A DNA stretch of 64,000 nucleotides from Brevundimonas goettingensis. Lineage in GTDB: Bacteria > Pseudomonadota > Alphaproteobacteria > Caulobacterales > Caulobacteraceae. A model generated the notes under the pieces. It worked only from the letters and a program-made list of their open reading frames with translations, was not told the origin of the DNA and made no database searches. Numbering within the stretch: the first letter of the stretch is position 1; each line of letters starts with the position of its first letter. Positions 8,338 to 16,515 of the stretch are shown here, piece by piece. Position numbers and translations under genes: made by a program. The stretch spans positions 853,001-917,000 of the forward strand of contig NZ_CP062222.1 of the NCBI RefSeq assembly GCF_017487405.1, in the 5' to 3' direction.

Positions 8338-9759
8338 GTGCCTGTAGAGTCCAATCAGTCGTATCCACCATTTGCCGCCTTTATTCGCAGGCGTGCCGAT
8401 CACCTGATTTCGGCCTTGCGGTGGGCGCTGATCATTGCGCCCACGGCCGCCATGATCGGCTCGCTGTGCGCTCTGTTTCTGTGGAGTCTGGACCTCGCAA
8501 CGCGGGCGCGGTTCGATCACCCCTGGTTGCTGTTTCTGCTTCCTTTGGCCGGCCTCGCGGTCGGCTTGCTTTATCACCGGCTCGGACGCGAAGCGGAGGG
8601 AGGCAACAATCTGATCGTGGAGCAGATTCACGAGCCGGGGGGCGGCATTCCCCTTCGCATGGCGCCGCTCATCCTGATCGCGACTGTCATCACCCATCTG
8701 TTTGGTGGTTCGGCGGGTCGGGAGGGCACAGCAGTGCAGCTGGGCGGCAGCTTGGCCAGCGCCTTCGCAAAGGTCTTCCGATTGGACCCGCCCGACATAC
8801 GCGTCTTGTTGATGGCCGGAATCGCTGCGGGCTTCGGCGCGGTGTTCGGTACGCCCGTGGCCGGGCCGGTCTTCGCGTTGGAAGTGCTGACCGTTGGGCG
8901 CATTCAATACACGGCCCTGATTCCCTGCCTTGCGGCGGCGTTGGTCGGCGACTGGGTCTGCCACGCCTGGGGCATCGGGCATATCGCCTATCAGATCGCC
9001 TATCATGTCGCGCCGAGCGCGTTCGCGATCGAACCTTTGATGTTGGCCAAGGTCGCTGTGGCCGGCGTCGCCTTCGGCCTTGTCAGCCTGTTGTTCGCCG
9101 AGGCGCAGCATCGCATCAGTGCGTTATTCAAACGCCTTATCCCGTATGCGCCCTTTCGCCCGGCTGTGGGCGGGGTGATCCTGATTCTGATGGTGTTCGC
9201 TTTGGGCACCCGGGAGTATCTCGGGCTGGGCGTCTGGTCGCCCAATCCGGGCGACGCGACCATTCTCGGCTTCTTCGATCCCAGTCACCCTGACTATTGG
9301 AGCTGGCTGCTGAAGCTCGCCTTCACCGTCGTCACGCTGGGGGCGGGGTTTAAGGGGGGCGAGGTCACGCCGCTGTTCTTCATCGGCGCGGCGCTGGGCA
9401 ACGCCCTGGCTTGGCTACTCGGCGCGCCGCCGGAACTGTTCGCCGCCCTCGGCTTCGTGGCCGTGTTCGCCGGCGCTTCGAATACGCCCCTCGCCAGCAC
9501 CATCCTCGGCGTCGAGCTCTTCGGCGGCGAACATACGGCCTATATCGCAGTGGCTTGTTTCGTCGCCTACCTCTGCAGCGGCCATTCGGGCATCTACCTT
9601 TCCCAGCGTCTGGGCGTTCCCAAGAGCGACGCCGGTCTGCTCAAGCCGGACATGCCCTTGCGCCAGGCCCGCCTTCTGACCGTGGCCGCCACCTTCCGGC
9701 GAGGCGTGGCCGGCGCGTCCCCATCGTCCCCCGCACCTCCGGCGAGCGAGCAGCCATGA
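8338..9759 (+). CDS. clcF: CLC-type fluoride/proton antiporter
   Basis: 473 residues with ten or more membrane segments. It is a CLC channel/antiporter: [15 protein letters not shown] carries the gating-glutamate region, [13 protein letters not shown] and [17 protein letters not shown] are further filter-region motifs, and GASNTPLA comes late. The position directly behind a fluoride riboswitch assigns it to the CLC-F branch, which expels fluoride from the cytoplasm. It starts at GTG 8338, chosen for the strong AAAGGAGG seven bases upstream. Its stop overlaps the DUF190 start (ATGA), showing translational coupling. Confidence 0.88.
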   Translation: MPVESNQSYPPFAAFIRRRADHLISALRWALIIAPTAAMIGSLCALFLWSLDLATRARFDHPWLLFLLPLAGLAVGLLYHRLGREAEGGNNLIVEQIHEPGGGIPLRMAPLILIATVITHLFGGSAGREGTAVQLGGSLASAFAKVFRLDPPDIRVLLMAGIAAGFGAVFGTPVAGPVFALEVLTVGRIQYTALIPCLAAALVGDWVCHAWGIGHIAYQIAYHVAPSAFAIEPLMLAKVAVAGVAFGLVSLLFAEAQHRISALFKRLIPYAPFRPAVGGVILILMVFALGTREYLGLGVWSPNPGDATILGFFDPSHPDYWSWLLKLAFTVVTLGAGFKGGEVTPLFFIGAALGNALAWLLGAPPELFAALGFVAVFAGASNTPLASTILGVELFGGEHTAYIAVACFVAYLCSGHSGIYLSQRLGVPKSDAGLLKPDMPLRQARLLTVAATFRRGVAGASPSSPAPPASEQP

Positions 9760-10124
9760 CCCTTTCCCACACGGTGTCCGTTCAGGACATCGGCATGATC
9801 CGCATCTATCTGAAACCCCGTGAAAAAGCCGTCGAGAGTACGCTCAAACGGTTTTGGCACGCCAAGCCGCTTTATCGTCAGCTCGTCGAACAGGCCAAGG
9901 CGTCCGGTCTCGTGAATGCCATCGCCCATCAGACGCATTATGGTTACAGCAATCACGGTCGAGTTCAGGCGGAAGGCTATGAACTCGCCAACCCCGAGCT
10001 CACCATGTGCGTCGAACTGATCGGCGCCCGTGAGCAGTTGGAAGCCTTTTGCGCCACCCACGGCGCCGTGCTGGCCAACAAGGTCATCGTCTACAAACAT
10101 CTTGAACACTGGCGAGTGTCCTGA
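9756..10124 (+). CDS. DUF190 (PII-like) protein linked to fluoride exporter
   Basis: 122 residues, overlapping clcF by 4 bp. The segments [29 protein letters not shown] and [14 protein letters not shown] match DUF190, a small PII-like fold that commonly accompanies crcB or CLC-F genes. By analogy with PII proteins it may modulate the transporter in response to a ligand; this is inference. The two genes form a complete fluoride-resistance operon under the riboswitch. Confidence 0.85.
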   Translation: MTLSHTVSVQDIGMIRIYLKPREKAVESTLKRFWHAKPLYRQLVEQAKASGLVNAIAHQTHYGYSNHGRVQAEGYELANPELTMCVELIGAREQLEAFCATHGAVLANKVIVYKHLEHWRVS

Positions 10125-10239
10125 CTATGCGGTCGAGCCGACCGGCCAGCGCATGTCCGCTTAGGGTCGGGAACTGTCTTAGCTAATCGGCCGGATAGGA
10201 CTCTCGTACCCACCCTCAATGTCGTGTTTGAGGCCGACA

Positions 10240-10392
10240 GTGAATGACCGCTTCTGGCGCCTCTTCGACCTTGCGCGGCTTGGCATTCGCGACGCTCCGG
10301 CTTTGATTGAACTGGCATTGGGGCCTGCGCTGCGCTGGTGGAACGCAACCTTGCCGCTCGTGGACCGCTCCTACGTCTATGACGAAGGCTGA
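10240..10392 (+). CDS. possible 50-residue protein
   Basis: A GTG-initiated frame with GAGG nine bases upstream encodes a 50-residue protein rich in Leu/Arg/Trp (RFWRLFDLARLGIRDAPA and LRWWN). It overlaps the next small frame by 14 bp, which suggests coupling. I recognise no family. The composition looks protein-like rather than random (amphipathic, few rare codons), but without homologues it remains tentative. Confidence 0.35.
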   Translation: MNDRFWRLFDLARLGIRDAPALIELALGPALRWWNATLPLVDRSYVYDEG

Positions 10393-10564
10393 CCCGACCA
10401 AGTCGCGTTCACCGAGCGACAAGGAGCCCGAACGACCGCCCCGCGAAGTTGCGTCGTTAAAACCCGAAGACGCGGGCAAGGGCCCCATCAAGGTGACGCT
10501 TGCCGGAGAGCCAGGCTCCAATCCGGATAAACGCTCAACGGCGGCGGCGACACGCACAGGCTAA
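10379..10564 (+). CDS. possible 61-residue hydrophilic protein
   Basis: The ATG at 10379 lies inside the end of the 50-residue frame. The product is highly charged and probably disordered (KADPTKSRSPSDKEPERPP), ending in GPIKVTLAGEPGSNPDKRS. No domain is recognisable and there is no independent ribosome binding site. It could be the second gene of a coupled pair, or non-coding. Confidence 0.3.
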   Translation: MTKADPTKSRSPSDKEPERPPREVASLKPEDAGKGPIKVTLAGEPGSNPDKRSTAAATRTG

Positions 10565-10675
10565 CAGCGTGCTGCCTCGCGCCGCGGTGTTGATGACCAG
10601 ATAGCCGCAGGCTCCACCGTTCGGAACATCCCGACGACCCTCGGGGTTGAGTTCCGATCACCCGCGGAGGCCCCA

Positions 10676-11089
10676 ATGCAAATCCACCCAATAATCAGCA
10701 CCCATCCCGATGTGCGCGGCAGCGTCAACGACAGCCTCGTCCGCGCCATCGAGGCGGCCTACGGCTGCGCCGCCGTGTGCCGCATCTGCGCGGACGCCTG
10801 CCTCGCCGAGGAGATGGTCAAGGAACTGACCCAGTGCATCCGGCTCGACCTCGACTGCGCCGATGTCTGTCTCGCCACGGCCGGCCTCGCCGCGCGCCGT
10901 GCGGGGAGCAACGAAGCCTTGATCAAGCGCATGCTCGACACCTGCGTCGAGGCGTGCGCCGACTGCGCCGTCGAGTGCGAGAAGCACGCCGAGATGCACG
11001 AGCATTGCCGCATCTGCGCCGAGGAATGCCGTCGCTGCGAAGGCGCTTGCCGCGAGGCGGCGTCCTCTATCACCCTCTCACGCCACTAA
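10676..11089 (+). CDS. four-helix bundle copper-binding protein (Csp/DUF326-like)
   Basis: 137 residues, no signal peptide. Many Cys residues are spaced to face the core of a four-helix bundle: CRICADACL, CADVCLATAG, CVEACADCAVECEKHAEMHEHCRICAEECRRCEGACRE. This is the pattern of Csp-type copper storage proteins (DUF326), which hold many Cu(I) ions in the cytosol when no signal is present. It stands alone between the fluoride operon and mntP and fits the metal-stress theme. An inverted repeat CGGAAC...GTTCCG lies 40-80 bp upstream; its role is unknown. Confidence 0.88.
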   Translation: MQIHPIISTHPDVRGSVNDSLVRAIEAAYGCAAVCRICADACLAEEMVKELTQCIRLDLDCADVCLATAGLAARRAGSNEALIKRMLDTCVEACADCAVECEKHAEMHEHCRICAEECRRCEGACREAASSITLSRH

Positions 11090-11249
11090 GGCGATCGCCG
11101 GCAAACGCTGGTCTCGCCAAACGGGGGGGCGATCTCGTCTTGTCCGGCAGACCCCTGCCGAGCGCATCGGCGGCCTTAGTCAGCGCGCGGCGCTGATGCG
11201 TCGTCTTGTCGGTGGCGTATATGCCCGACACGCCGTAGAAGGCCGCTTC

Positions 11250-11355
11250 CTGTTGGGGAGTAGCTTCCGGCGATTTGATCGCCGGGGTCGGATCAACACA
11301 CTCGCGTCTCGGCGCGTGGTCCGACCAGCGGAACCGCCGCCTAGCGAGACCAGCG
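11250..11355 (+). promoter_or_regulatory. manganese riboswitch (yybP-ykoY/mntP leader)
   Basis: The leader of mntP contains the signature boxes in order: GGGGAGTAGC (11255-11264), a GC hairpin, TCAACACACTCG (11293-11304), a second helix, and GCGAGACC (11344-11351). These are the conserved L1/L3 contact sequences of the yybP-ykoY Mn2+ aptamer as in the E. coli mntP leader. It ends about 60 bp before the mntP start, so Mn2+ is expected to switch on exporter expression. Confidence 0.82.
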
Positions 11356-11416
11356 CGTCCCACCGCCGCACCGGCCGGGGAGGGAAGCGCTGTTCGTCGC
11401 CCGGTGGATGCTCGTT

Positions 11417-11989
11417 ATGACTCCCGTCGCTATCGCCGTCCTGTCTCTTAGCATGTCCACGGACGCATTCGCCGCCGCCGTCGGTCGCGGCGCTTCGCAT
11501 CGCCCGAACCTCACCGGCGCCTTGAAGGCAGGCTTGGTGTTCGGCGTCATCGAAGCCGTCACCCCCTTGATCGGCTGGACCCTCGGCATGGTGGCCGCCG
11601 GTCTCGTCGAGCGGATCGATCACTGGATTGCCTTCGGCCTCTTGGCCGCAGTCGGCGGTAAGATGATCTGGGAAGCGACCCGTCCGCTGGCGGTGGATGC
11701 GGGTCAGGCCCCTCGCCGGTCGGGCCCGTGGGGGCTGATCGCCACGGCCGTTGGCACGAGCATCGACGCCGCGGCCGTCGGCGTGGGCCTTGCCTTCATT
11801 GGGGCCAATATCTGGGTCATCGCGGCCTCGATCGGCGTCACGACCTTTCTGCTGACCACCGTGGGCATGCTGATCGGTCGGGCGGTGGGCCAGCGCTTCG
11901 GCAAAATCGCCGAACTGGTCGGAGGCCTTGCCCTTGTCGCGCTCGGTTTGACCATCCTGCTTGAGCACTTGGGCGTCATCGGCGCCTGA
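11417..11989 (+). CDS. mntP: manganese efflux pump MntP
   Basis: 190 residues from the ATG at 11417, chosen to match the family N-terminus; ATG 11408 is an alternative. There are six membrane segments in two repeats. The hallmark SMSTDAFAAAVGRG and the second-repeat GTSIDAAAVGVGLAF carry the conserved membrane aspartates of MntP. It exports Mn2+ across the inner membrane. The preceding manganese riboswitch supports the assignment. Confidence 0.93.
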   Translation: MTPVAIAVLSLSMSTDAFAAAVGRGASHRPNLTGALKAGLVFGVIEAVTPLIGWTLGMVAAGLVERIDHWIAFGLLAAVGGKMIWEATRPLAVDAGQAPRRSGPWGLIATAVGTSIDAAAVGVGLAFIGANIWVIAASIGVTTFLLTTVGMLIGRAVGQRFGKIAELVGGLALVALGLTILLEHLGVIGA

Positions 11990-12033
11990 TTGGGCAGTAG
12001 CCTACCGGCTCAACGGGGTGCTCCGGCGATCAC

Positions 12034-12441
12034 CTATGCGATCGAGCCTAGTTCTTCGATCACCGGGCACCGGACCCGCCCGCCTTCGCTGCAGTCCGCT
12101 ACCGCCTGCTTCAGCACCGTCCGCAGCCGCTCTAGGTCCGCGATTTTGGCGTCTACGCTGGCGATGTGGTCTTGGGCCATGTCGCGGACCTCACAGCACG
12201 CCTGGACGCCCGGCTCGCTCAGGGCGATCAGCCGCCGAATAGCGTCGATGCCGAACCCCAGTTCGCGGGATCGGCGGATGAAGCGCAGGCGTTGGGCGTG
12301 TTCCGGCTCATAGCTTCTGTGCCCGCCCTCCGTGCGGGCCGGCGCAGGCATCAGGCCGATCCGCTCGTAGTAGCGCACCGTTTCCAGGTTCACCCCTGCG
12401 CTGTCCGCGAGGCGTCCGATCGTCAAACTTCGTGCGGACAT
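12034..12441 (-). CDS. MerR-family metal-responsive regulator
   Basis: 135 residues. The N-terminal winged HTH (LTIGRLADSAGVNLETVRYYERIGLM) is followed by a dimerisation helix and a metal-binding region with ACC near residue 85, a Cys near 118 and CPVIEEL at the end. This Cys triad layout resembles mercury-type MerR proteins. It is divergent from a MerT-like gene, and the intergenic region has a 19-bp spacer promoter with a dyad, the classic MerR target. The metal could be mercury or another thiophilic ion. Confidence 0.85.
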   Translation of the reverse strand: MSARSLTIGRLADSAGVNLETVRYYERIGLMPAPARTEGGHRSYEPEHAQRLRFIRRSRELGFGIDAIRRLIALSEPGVQACCEVRDMAQDHIASVDAKIADLERLRTVLKQAVADCSEGGRVRCPVIEELGSIA

Positions 12442-12446
12442 GGCTC

Positions 12447-12477
12447 TTGATCCCGTAGCGGCTACGGGTTGTAGCCT
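12447..12477 (+). promoter_or_regulatory. MerR-type promoter with 19-bp spacer
   Basis: -35 TTGATC (12447-12452), 19-bp spacer, -10 TAGCCT (12472-12477). The spacer contains the dyad CCGTAG-CGG-CTACGG. Overlong spacers with a central dyad are the target that MerR proteins untwist. It drives the plus-strand merT-like gene at 12504. Confidence 0.75.
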
Positions 12478-12503
12478 GTAGCAGAAATCGAACGGGAGGC
12501 CCT

Positions 12504-12890
12504 ATGGCCATCGATCAAGACCGACCCCGCATTCCCGAGGTCGCCGTCAGCGCCTCGGCCGCCATCGGCGGGGTCGCCGCGGTGTTCGCCTGGGCCGCGT
12601 GCTGCGTTTTGCCGCTGGCTCTGTCGGTGGCGGGCGTCTCCTTCGCCGGCGCCGCGGTTATCGCGGGCGCGCGGAACTGGCTGACGCTGGTGGCCGCCGT
12701 CATACTGGTGGCCGGCTGGCTGCTGCATTGGCGTCGTCTGCGGATGTGTCGGAAGGACGCGGCCTGCCGCCGCCCTTCGCGGCTCGCCTTCTGGCTGCTG
12801 GTCATCGCCAGCCTGCTGATCGTCCTGTCCCTGGCCTGGCAGCCCTACATCGAACCATGGGCCATGCCGCGACTGGCGGCCATGCGATGA
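12504..12890 (+). CDS. MerT-like metal transporter
   Basis: 128 residues with three membrane segments. The first carries adjacent cysteines (AWAACCVLPLAL), as in mercuric transporter MerT, and a cytoplasmic loop has a second Cys pair (CRKDAAC). MerT moves Hg(II) inward to MerA, but no MerA or MerP is present here. The substrate or purpose is therefore uncertain, and it may act with an enzyme encoded elsewhere. It overlaps the next gene by 4 bp. Confidence 0.75.
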   Translation: MAIDQDRPRIPEVAVSASAAIGGVAAVFAWAACCVLPLALSVAGVSFAGAAVIAGARNWLTLVAAVILVAGWLLHWRRLRMCRKDAACRRPSRLAFWLLVIASLLIVLSLAWQPYIEPWAMPRLAAMR

Positions 12891-13105
12891 CCCCGGCCAT
12901 CGTTCTGGAGTCGACGCTGACCTGCCCGCATTGCGGTCATGTCGCGACCGAGACCATGCCCACCGACGCCTGCATCTGGTTTTACGATTGTCTCGGTTGC
13001 GGCGTGAAGCTGAAGCCCTTACCCGGCGACTGCTGCGTGTTCTGCTCCTATGCCGATGTGCCGTGTCCGCCGATCCAGGTGGATGGCAAGGGGTGTTGCG
13101 GCTAG
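12887..13105 (+). CDS. small Cys-rich protein with GDCCVFCSY motif
   Basis: 72 residues with ten Cys: CPHCGH, CLGCG, and GDCCVFCSYADVPCPPIQ followed by GKGCCG. This family is often found at the end of mer operons and is presumed to bind metal or zinc; no function is established. It is translationally coupled to the MerT-like gene (ATGA overlap). The CxxC pairs suggest a small zinc-ribbon-like fold with an extra CC metal site. Confidence 0.75.
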   Translation: MTPAIVLESTLTCPHCGHVATETMPTDACIWFYDCLGCGVKLKPLPGDCCVFCSYADVPCPPIQVDGKGCCG

Positions 13106-13137
13106 GCTTCGGCGGCATCGCTGCACCGGAGTTCGCT

Positions 13138-13497
13138 GTGACCGACCACGCCACACCCAACCTGCCGTCGCGGGACTTCGAAGCCACGTCCCGGTTCTAC
13201 GCGCGGATCGGTTTCGAGGAGGGCTGGCGAGATGAGGGCTGGATGATCCTGAAACGCGGCGGGCTGACGCTCGAGTTCTTCCCGCATCCGGAACTCGATC
13301 CGCTGACGAGCAACTTCAGCTGTTGCCTTCGGCTCGACGATCTCGACGCGTTTTACGCCGCGTGCATTGTCACCGGCCTGCCGGAGGCGTGCTGGGGCCA
13401 ACCCCGACTGCACGCGCCCAAGATCGAGGAGTCGGGTTTGCGGATCGGCGCGCTCATCGACCCGGACGGAACCCTGATCCGCCTGATCCAGAACTGA
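13138..13497 (+). CDS. VOC-family protein (bleomycin-resistance-like)
   Basis: 119 residues from the GTG at 13138. The betaalphabetabetabeta modules of the glyoxalase/bleomycin-resistance superfamily are visible: NLPSRDFEATSRFYARIGF at the start, GLTLEFFPHPELDP in the middle and LIDPDGTLIRLIQN at the end. Small members like this bind bleomycin-type drugs or act on small molecules. It follows the metal genes by 32 bp and may be in the same operon. Confidence 0.8.
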   Translation: MTDHATPNLPSRDFEATSRFYARIGFEEGWRDEGWMILKRGGLTLEFFPHPELDPLTSNFSCCLRLDDLDAFYAACIVTGLPEACWGQPRLHAPKIEESGLRIGALIDPDGTLIRLIQN

Positions 13498-13543
13498 GGC
13501 TTCGCGCCTTGCCCCGATGCACGCCTTGGGCGAGACTCGCCCG

Positions 13544-14458
13544 ATGAAGACTTCGATCGATCATCTGCCGCCGCGCAAGCAGGTGGAACTGCGCCGGGTG
13601 GTAGAGGTGATCCGGGAGTCGTTCGCCGAGGCCGTCTCGACCCGTCGGGCCGAGCGGCTGAAGAACGGCAAGATCCTCAAGATCATCCTCTACGGCTCGT
13701 ATGCGCGCGGCGACTGGGTCCACGATCCGGTCGGGCGCTACTTCTCGGATTTCGATCTGCTGATCGTCGTCGATCATGAAGACCTGACCGACGGCGAGTT
13801 CTGGCATGACGCCGAGAACAAGCTGATGCCGGGCGAAACGCTGATCCGCACCCCGGTCAGCCTGATCGTGCACAGTCTGGACGACGTGAACGAGCAACTG
13901 GATCGCGGGCGCTATTTCTGGGCGGACATCGTGCGGGAAGGGATCGTTCTCTTCGACACGCCGGGTGCGAAGCTGCGCAAACCGGCGGACCTGAAAGCCC
14001 AGGTCGCGCTGGCCGAAGCTGAGGAGTTCTTCGCTGATTGGATGGCCAGCTCCGCTGGCTTTCAGAAAGTCGCCGCCTACTGCATTTCGATCGACAACTC
14101 CAAGCTCGCAGCCTTCAACCTTCATCAAGCTTCCGAGCACCTCTACCATTCCGTCCTGCTCGTAGTGACGCTCTACAGCGGCAAGGCTCACAATCTCGCC
14201 TTCCTGCGCAAGAAGTGCGAGGCCATCGACGCCCGTTTGGCGGACGCTTGGCCGCGCGAGACCAAGTTCGAGCGCCGCTGTTTCGAGTTGCTGCGCGAGG
14301 CCTATGTGAAGGCGCGCTACTCCAAACACTACAAGATCAGCGCCGAGGAACTGACTTGGCTGACGGAGCGGGTGGAAGTGCTGCGCGCCGTTGCGACGAC
14401 CGTCTGTCAGGAGCGATTGGCTCAGTTGCGCGAGGCGGCGCGGGACGACCATGGCTAG
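13544..14458 (+). CDS. MNT nucleotidyltransferase fused to HEPN-like domain
   Basis: 304 residues from the ATG at 13544. Residues 45-110 hold a minimal nucleotidyltransferase core (ILYGSYARGDW then SDFDLLIVV). The third catalytic acid is not obvious: PVSLIVHS has Ser where Asp is usual. The C-terminal half is helical and HEPN-like (ASEHLYHSVLLVVTLY, then FELLREAYVKARYSKHY). In two-gene MNT/HEPN systems the MNT AMPylates and neutralises the HEPN RNase; here both parts lie in one chain. Its stop overlaps the start of the AlbA_2 gene, suggesting a joint function, possibly defence. Confidence 0.75.
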   Translation: MKTSIDHLPPRKQVELRRVVEVIRESFAEAVSTRRAERLKNGKILKIILYGSYARGDWVHDPVGRYFSDFDLLIVVDHEDLTDGEFWHDAENKLMPGETLIRTPVSLIVHSLDDVNEQLDRGRYFWADIVREGIVLFDTPGAKLRKPADLKAQVALAEAEEFFADWMASSAGFQKVAAYCISIDNSKLAAFNLHQASEHLYHSVLLVVTLYSGKAHNLAFLRKKCEAIDARLADAWPRETKFERRCFELLREAYVKARYSKHYKISAEELTWLTERVEVLRAVATTVCQERLAQLREAARDDHG

Positions 14459-15794
14459 GGCGGCGATGGACGCCCTTCAGTCTCTGATCGACGATCCAAA
14501 CGAAGCTCTGGGGGCGGAGTATAAGGCCGAGATCGATCTGGAAACGCCGATCGGCCGCGCGAATTTCGCCCGCCATATTGCCGCTCTGGCCAACCACGGC
14601 GGTGGCTATCTGATCATCGGCTTCGATGACGACTTGACGCCGCGGGAGCCTCGCCCCTCGCTGCCAACACGCGATGACGTTGCGCGGGTGGTCAAACGAT
14701 ATTTGGACCCGCCTTTACAGTGCGACGTGCGGATCTTGGATGATGCCGAAGGACGAACCTATGGCGTCATCGTCGTGCCGTCGCACGGCGCTGTGCCCGT
14801 CTGCGCCTGCGCCGATGGGCCGCAGGATGCGGCCGGGCGCGTCAAGGGGATTACGCGAGGTGTGCATTACATCCGCAAGCCGGGCCCAGAGAGTGCGCCG
14901 CTGCTGACTTCCCAGGAGTGGGCGCCGCTGATCCGCCGCTGTGCTTTGGCGGAGCGTTCAAGCCTACTCGGCGCCATTGAGGTGGCGCTTCGGGGCGGCG
15001 ATCAGGCGCCCGGACTGGACGCCGTGCTGGCGTCGTGGGCGGAAGCGGCCAGCGTCGCCTATTCCCGCGGAGTCGAGGCGAACTGCCCCGACAGCAAGGT
15101 CGGAACCGCCCGTTTTCATTTCGCCTATGCGATCGAGACGCAAGGCGAACCTCTGAAGATGTCGGTTCTTGCCGACGTGCTTCGTCGGGTAGGGCATGAA
15201 CTGGATCAGCAGGTGCACACTGGCTGGGGCATGTTCCATGTCTTCGACGGCCCGATCGGGCCGCGCTCCAAGACCGATCAGCGCTTGGACGATGGAGATC
15301 TCGAGTTCCTCGAGATGAACTTACTCGAACAGGACAGCACGGTCGGCATGACGGACCTATGGCGTGTCACGGCCTCGGGCTTGGCCAGCATCCAGCGCGG
15401 CTATATCGAGGATACTCATTGGTGGAAGGACATACCTCCTGGCCAAGTGTTCAGTCCCAACCAGATGGCCATGTCGGTGACAGAACTAGTCCGGCATGCG
15501 TCCCTGTTCGCGCGCGAGTTCGGTGAAGCGACCCAAGTCCATTTCCGCTGCGAGTGGCGGGGATTGAAGGGGCGACAGCTCCACGATTTTCATCATCCGT
15601 GGATGTTCAGCGGCCATCCGGCCGAGGACGATGAGCGTCGGTCGCGCACGAGCGCCACGATCGGCGCCTTGGAGACGAGTTGGGCCCAGGTCGCCGCTGA
15701 ACTGGCCGGACCGGTGGCTCGGGCCTTTGGGATCGGCCATGTCGTGACGCCAGCCTGGTTCACCGGTCAAAGCGCGGCTTGGTTTCGGCGATGA
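14451..15794 (+). CDS. AlbA_2 (Schlafen-type) domain protein
   Basis: 447 residues from the ATG at 14451, overlapping the MNT-HEPN stop by 8 bp. Residues 18-60 show the AlbA_2 signature: EYKAEIDLETP, then ARHIAALANHGGGYLIIGFD. These domains occur in Schlafen-like nucleic-acid-binding proteins and in regulators of mobile elements. The remaining 330 residues have no domain that I recognise. The coupling to an MNT-HEPN protein makes an RNA-targeting or defence role plausible but unproven. Confidence 0.7.
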   Translation: MARAAMDALQSLIDDPNEALGAEYKAEIDLETPIGRANFARHIAALANHGGGYLIIGFDDDLTPREPRPSLPTRDDVARVVKRYLDPPLQCDVRILDDAEGRTYGVIVVPSHGAVPVCACADGPQDAAGRVKGITRGVHYIRKPGPESAPLLTSQEWAPLIRRCALAERSSLLGAIEVALRGGDQAPGLDAVLASWAEAASVAYSRGVEANCPDSKVGTARFHFAYAIETQGEPLKMSVLADVLRRVGHELDQQVHTGWGMFHVFDGPIGPRSKTDQRLDDGDLEFLEMNLLEQDSTVGMTDLWRVTASGLASIQRGYIEDTHWWKDIPPGQVFSPNQMAMSVTELVRHASLFAREFGEATQVHFRCEWRGLKGRQLHDFHHPWMFSGHPAEDDERRSRTSATIGALETSWAQVAAELAGPVARAFGIGHVVTPAWFTGQSAAWFRR

Positions 15795-15807
15795 CCCTCT
15801 CGCGGTG

Positions 15808-16092
15808 TCAGTGCAGCACTTCACCGCCGACCGGATCGACCTGACGCAGCTGCCCGGCCGCGTCCTGGACGAAGACTTCGACCCGCTCGCCCTTGTCGAT
15901 CAGCGTCGTGGCTTTCACAAGTGCGGACTCGATGGCGTCGACGCTGAAATCGAAACGCCCCGAGTTCTTGCCGTTGCGGAGAACCCGCCAGTCGCCCTCG
16001 CCGCGGATCACCGTGAACTGGATGGCCGCTGCGTGTGTCGCCAAGGGATCGTTCCTTGCCTTGCCGCCCAGGACGCGAGCGGTCACGCTCAA
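15808..16092 (-). CDS. small DUF2188-like protein
   Basis: 94 residues, no membrane segment. The segment WRVLRNGKNSGRFDFSVDAI with the later ERVEVFVQDAAGQL resembles DUF2188, a short beta-rich domain read as a W-x-V...A...T pattern in which each sentence-like repeat is a strand. No biochemical function is known. It is convergent to the AlbA_2 gene and stands at the left edge of the conjugation-associated genes. Confidence 0.5.
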   Translation of the reverse strand: MSVTARVLGGKARNDPLATHAAAIQFTVIRGEGDWRVLRNGKNSGRFDFSVDAIESALVKATTLIDKGERVEVFVQDAAGQLRQVDPVGGEVLH

Positions 16093-16241
16093 ACTACAGG
16101 GCTTCCGAAGCCGAGTTCAACCGCCGCCGTCTATCTGATCTGTTTCCACAGGAGCAGAACATAACAAGAACATTCTCCTTGTCTGGATAGGCTCGCGCCC
16201 CTAGACGGACCCGCGGGTCGGTTGGCTGACGGGAGCGAGCC

Positions 16242-16514
16242 GTGAGAGAACGGGAAGCGCGGACGCCACGCGAAGACATTGTCCCCGCCGTCGGGCGGCG
16301 TCTGGTCGTTCGCTGCGACGCGCCGGCCTGTGGTCGCGCCGCGCTGCTGGACCCGCGCGCCCTGTTCGGTGCGACGAAGCACTGGCCTGTGGCAGGCCGG
16401 TCGTATCGGTTCCGGTGCCAGTGCGGGCATCGGGTCGCTCAGGTGTCCTACACGAACAACGCCGATCAGGCGGAGGGGCCGATCTCGCTGGCGGCGCTGG
16501 GGCTCTGGTTCTAG
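16242..16514 (+). CDS. zinc-ribbon protein of unknown function
   Basis: 90 residues. Two Cys pairs (RCDAPACGR and RCQCGHR) about 30 residues apart suggest a single zinc ribbon. It is followed after 1 bp by a second, similar protein, so the two are an operon. The position upstream of DUF736 and ArdC suggests an accessory gene of the conjugative element. I do not recognise a named family. Confidence 0.55.
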   Translation: MREREARTPREDIVPAVGRRLVVRCDAPACGRAALLDPRALFGATKHWPVAGRSYRFRCQCGHRVAQVSYTNNADQAEGPISLAALGLWF

Positions 16515-16515
16515 G

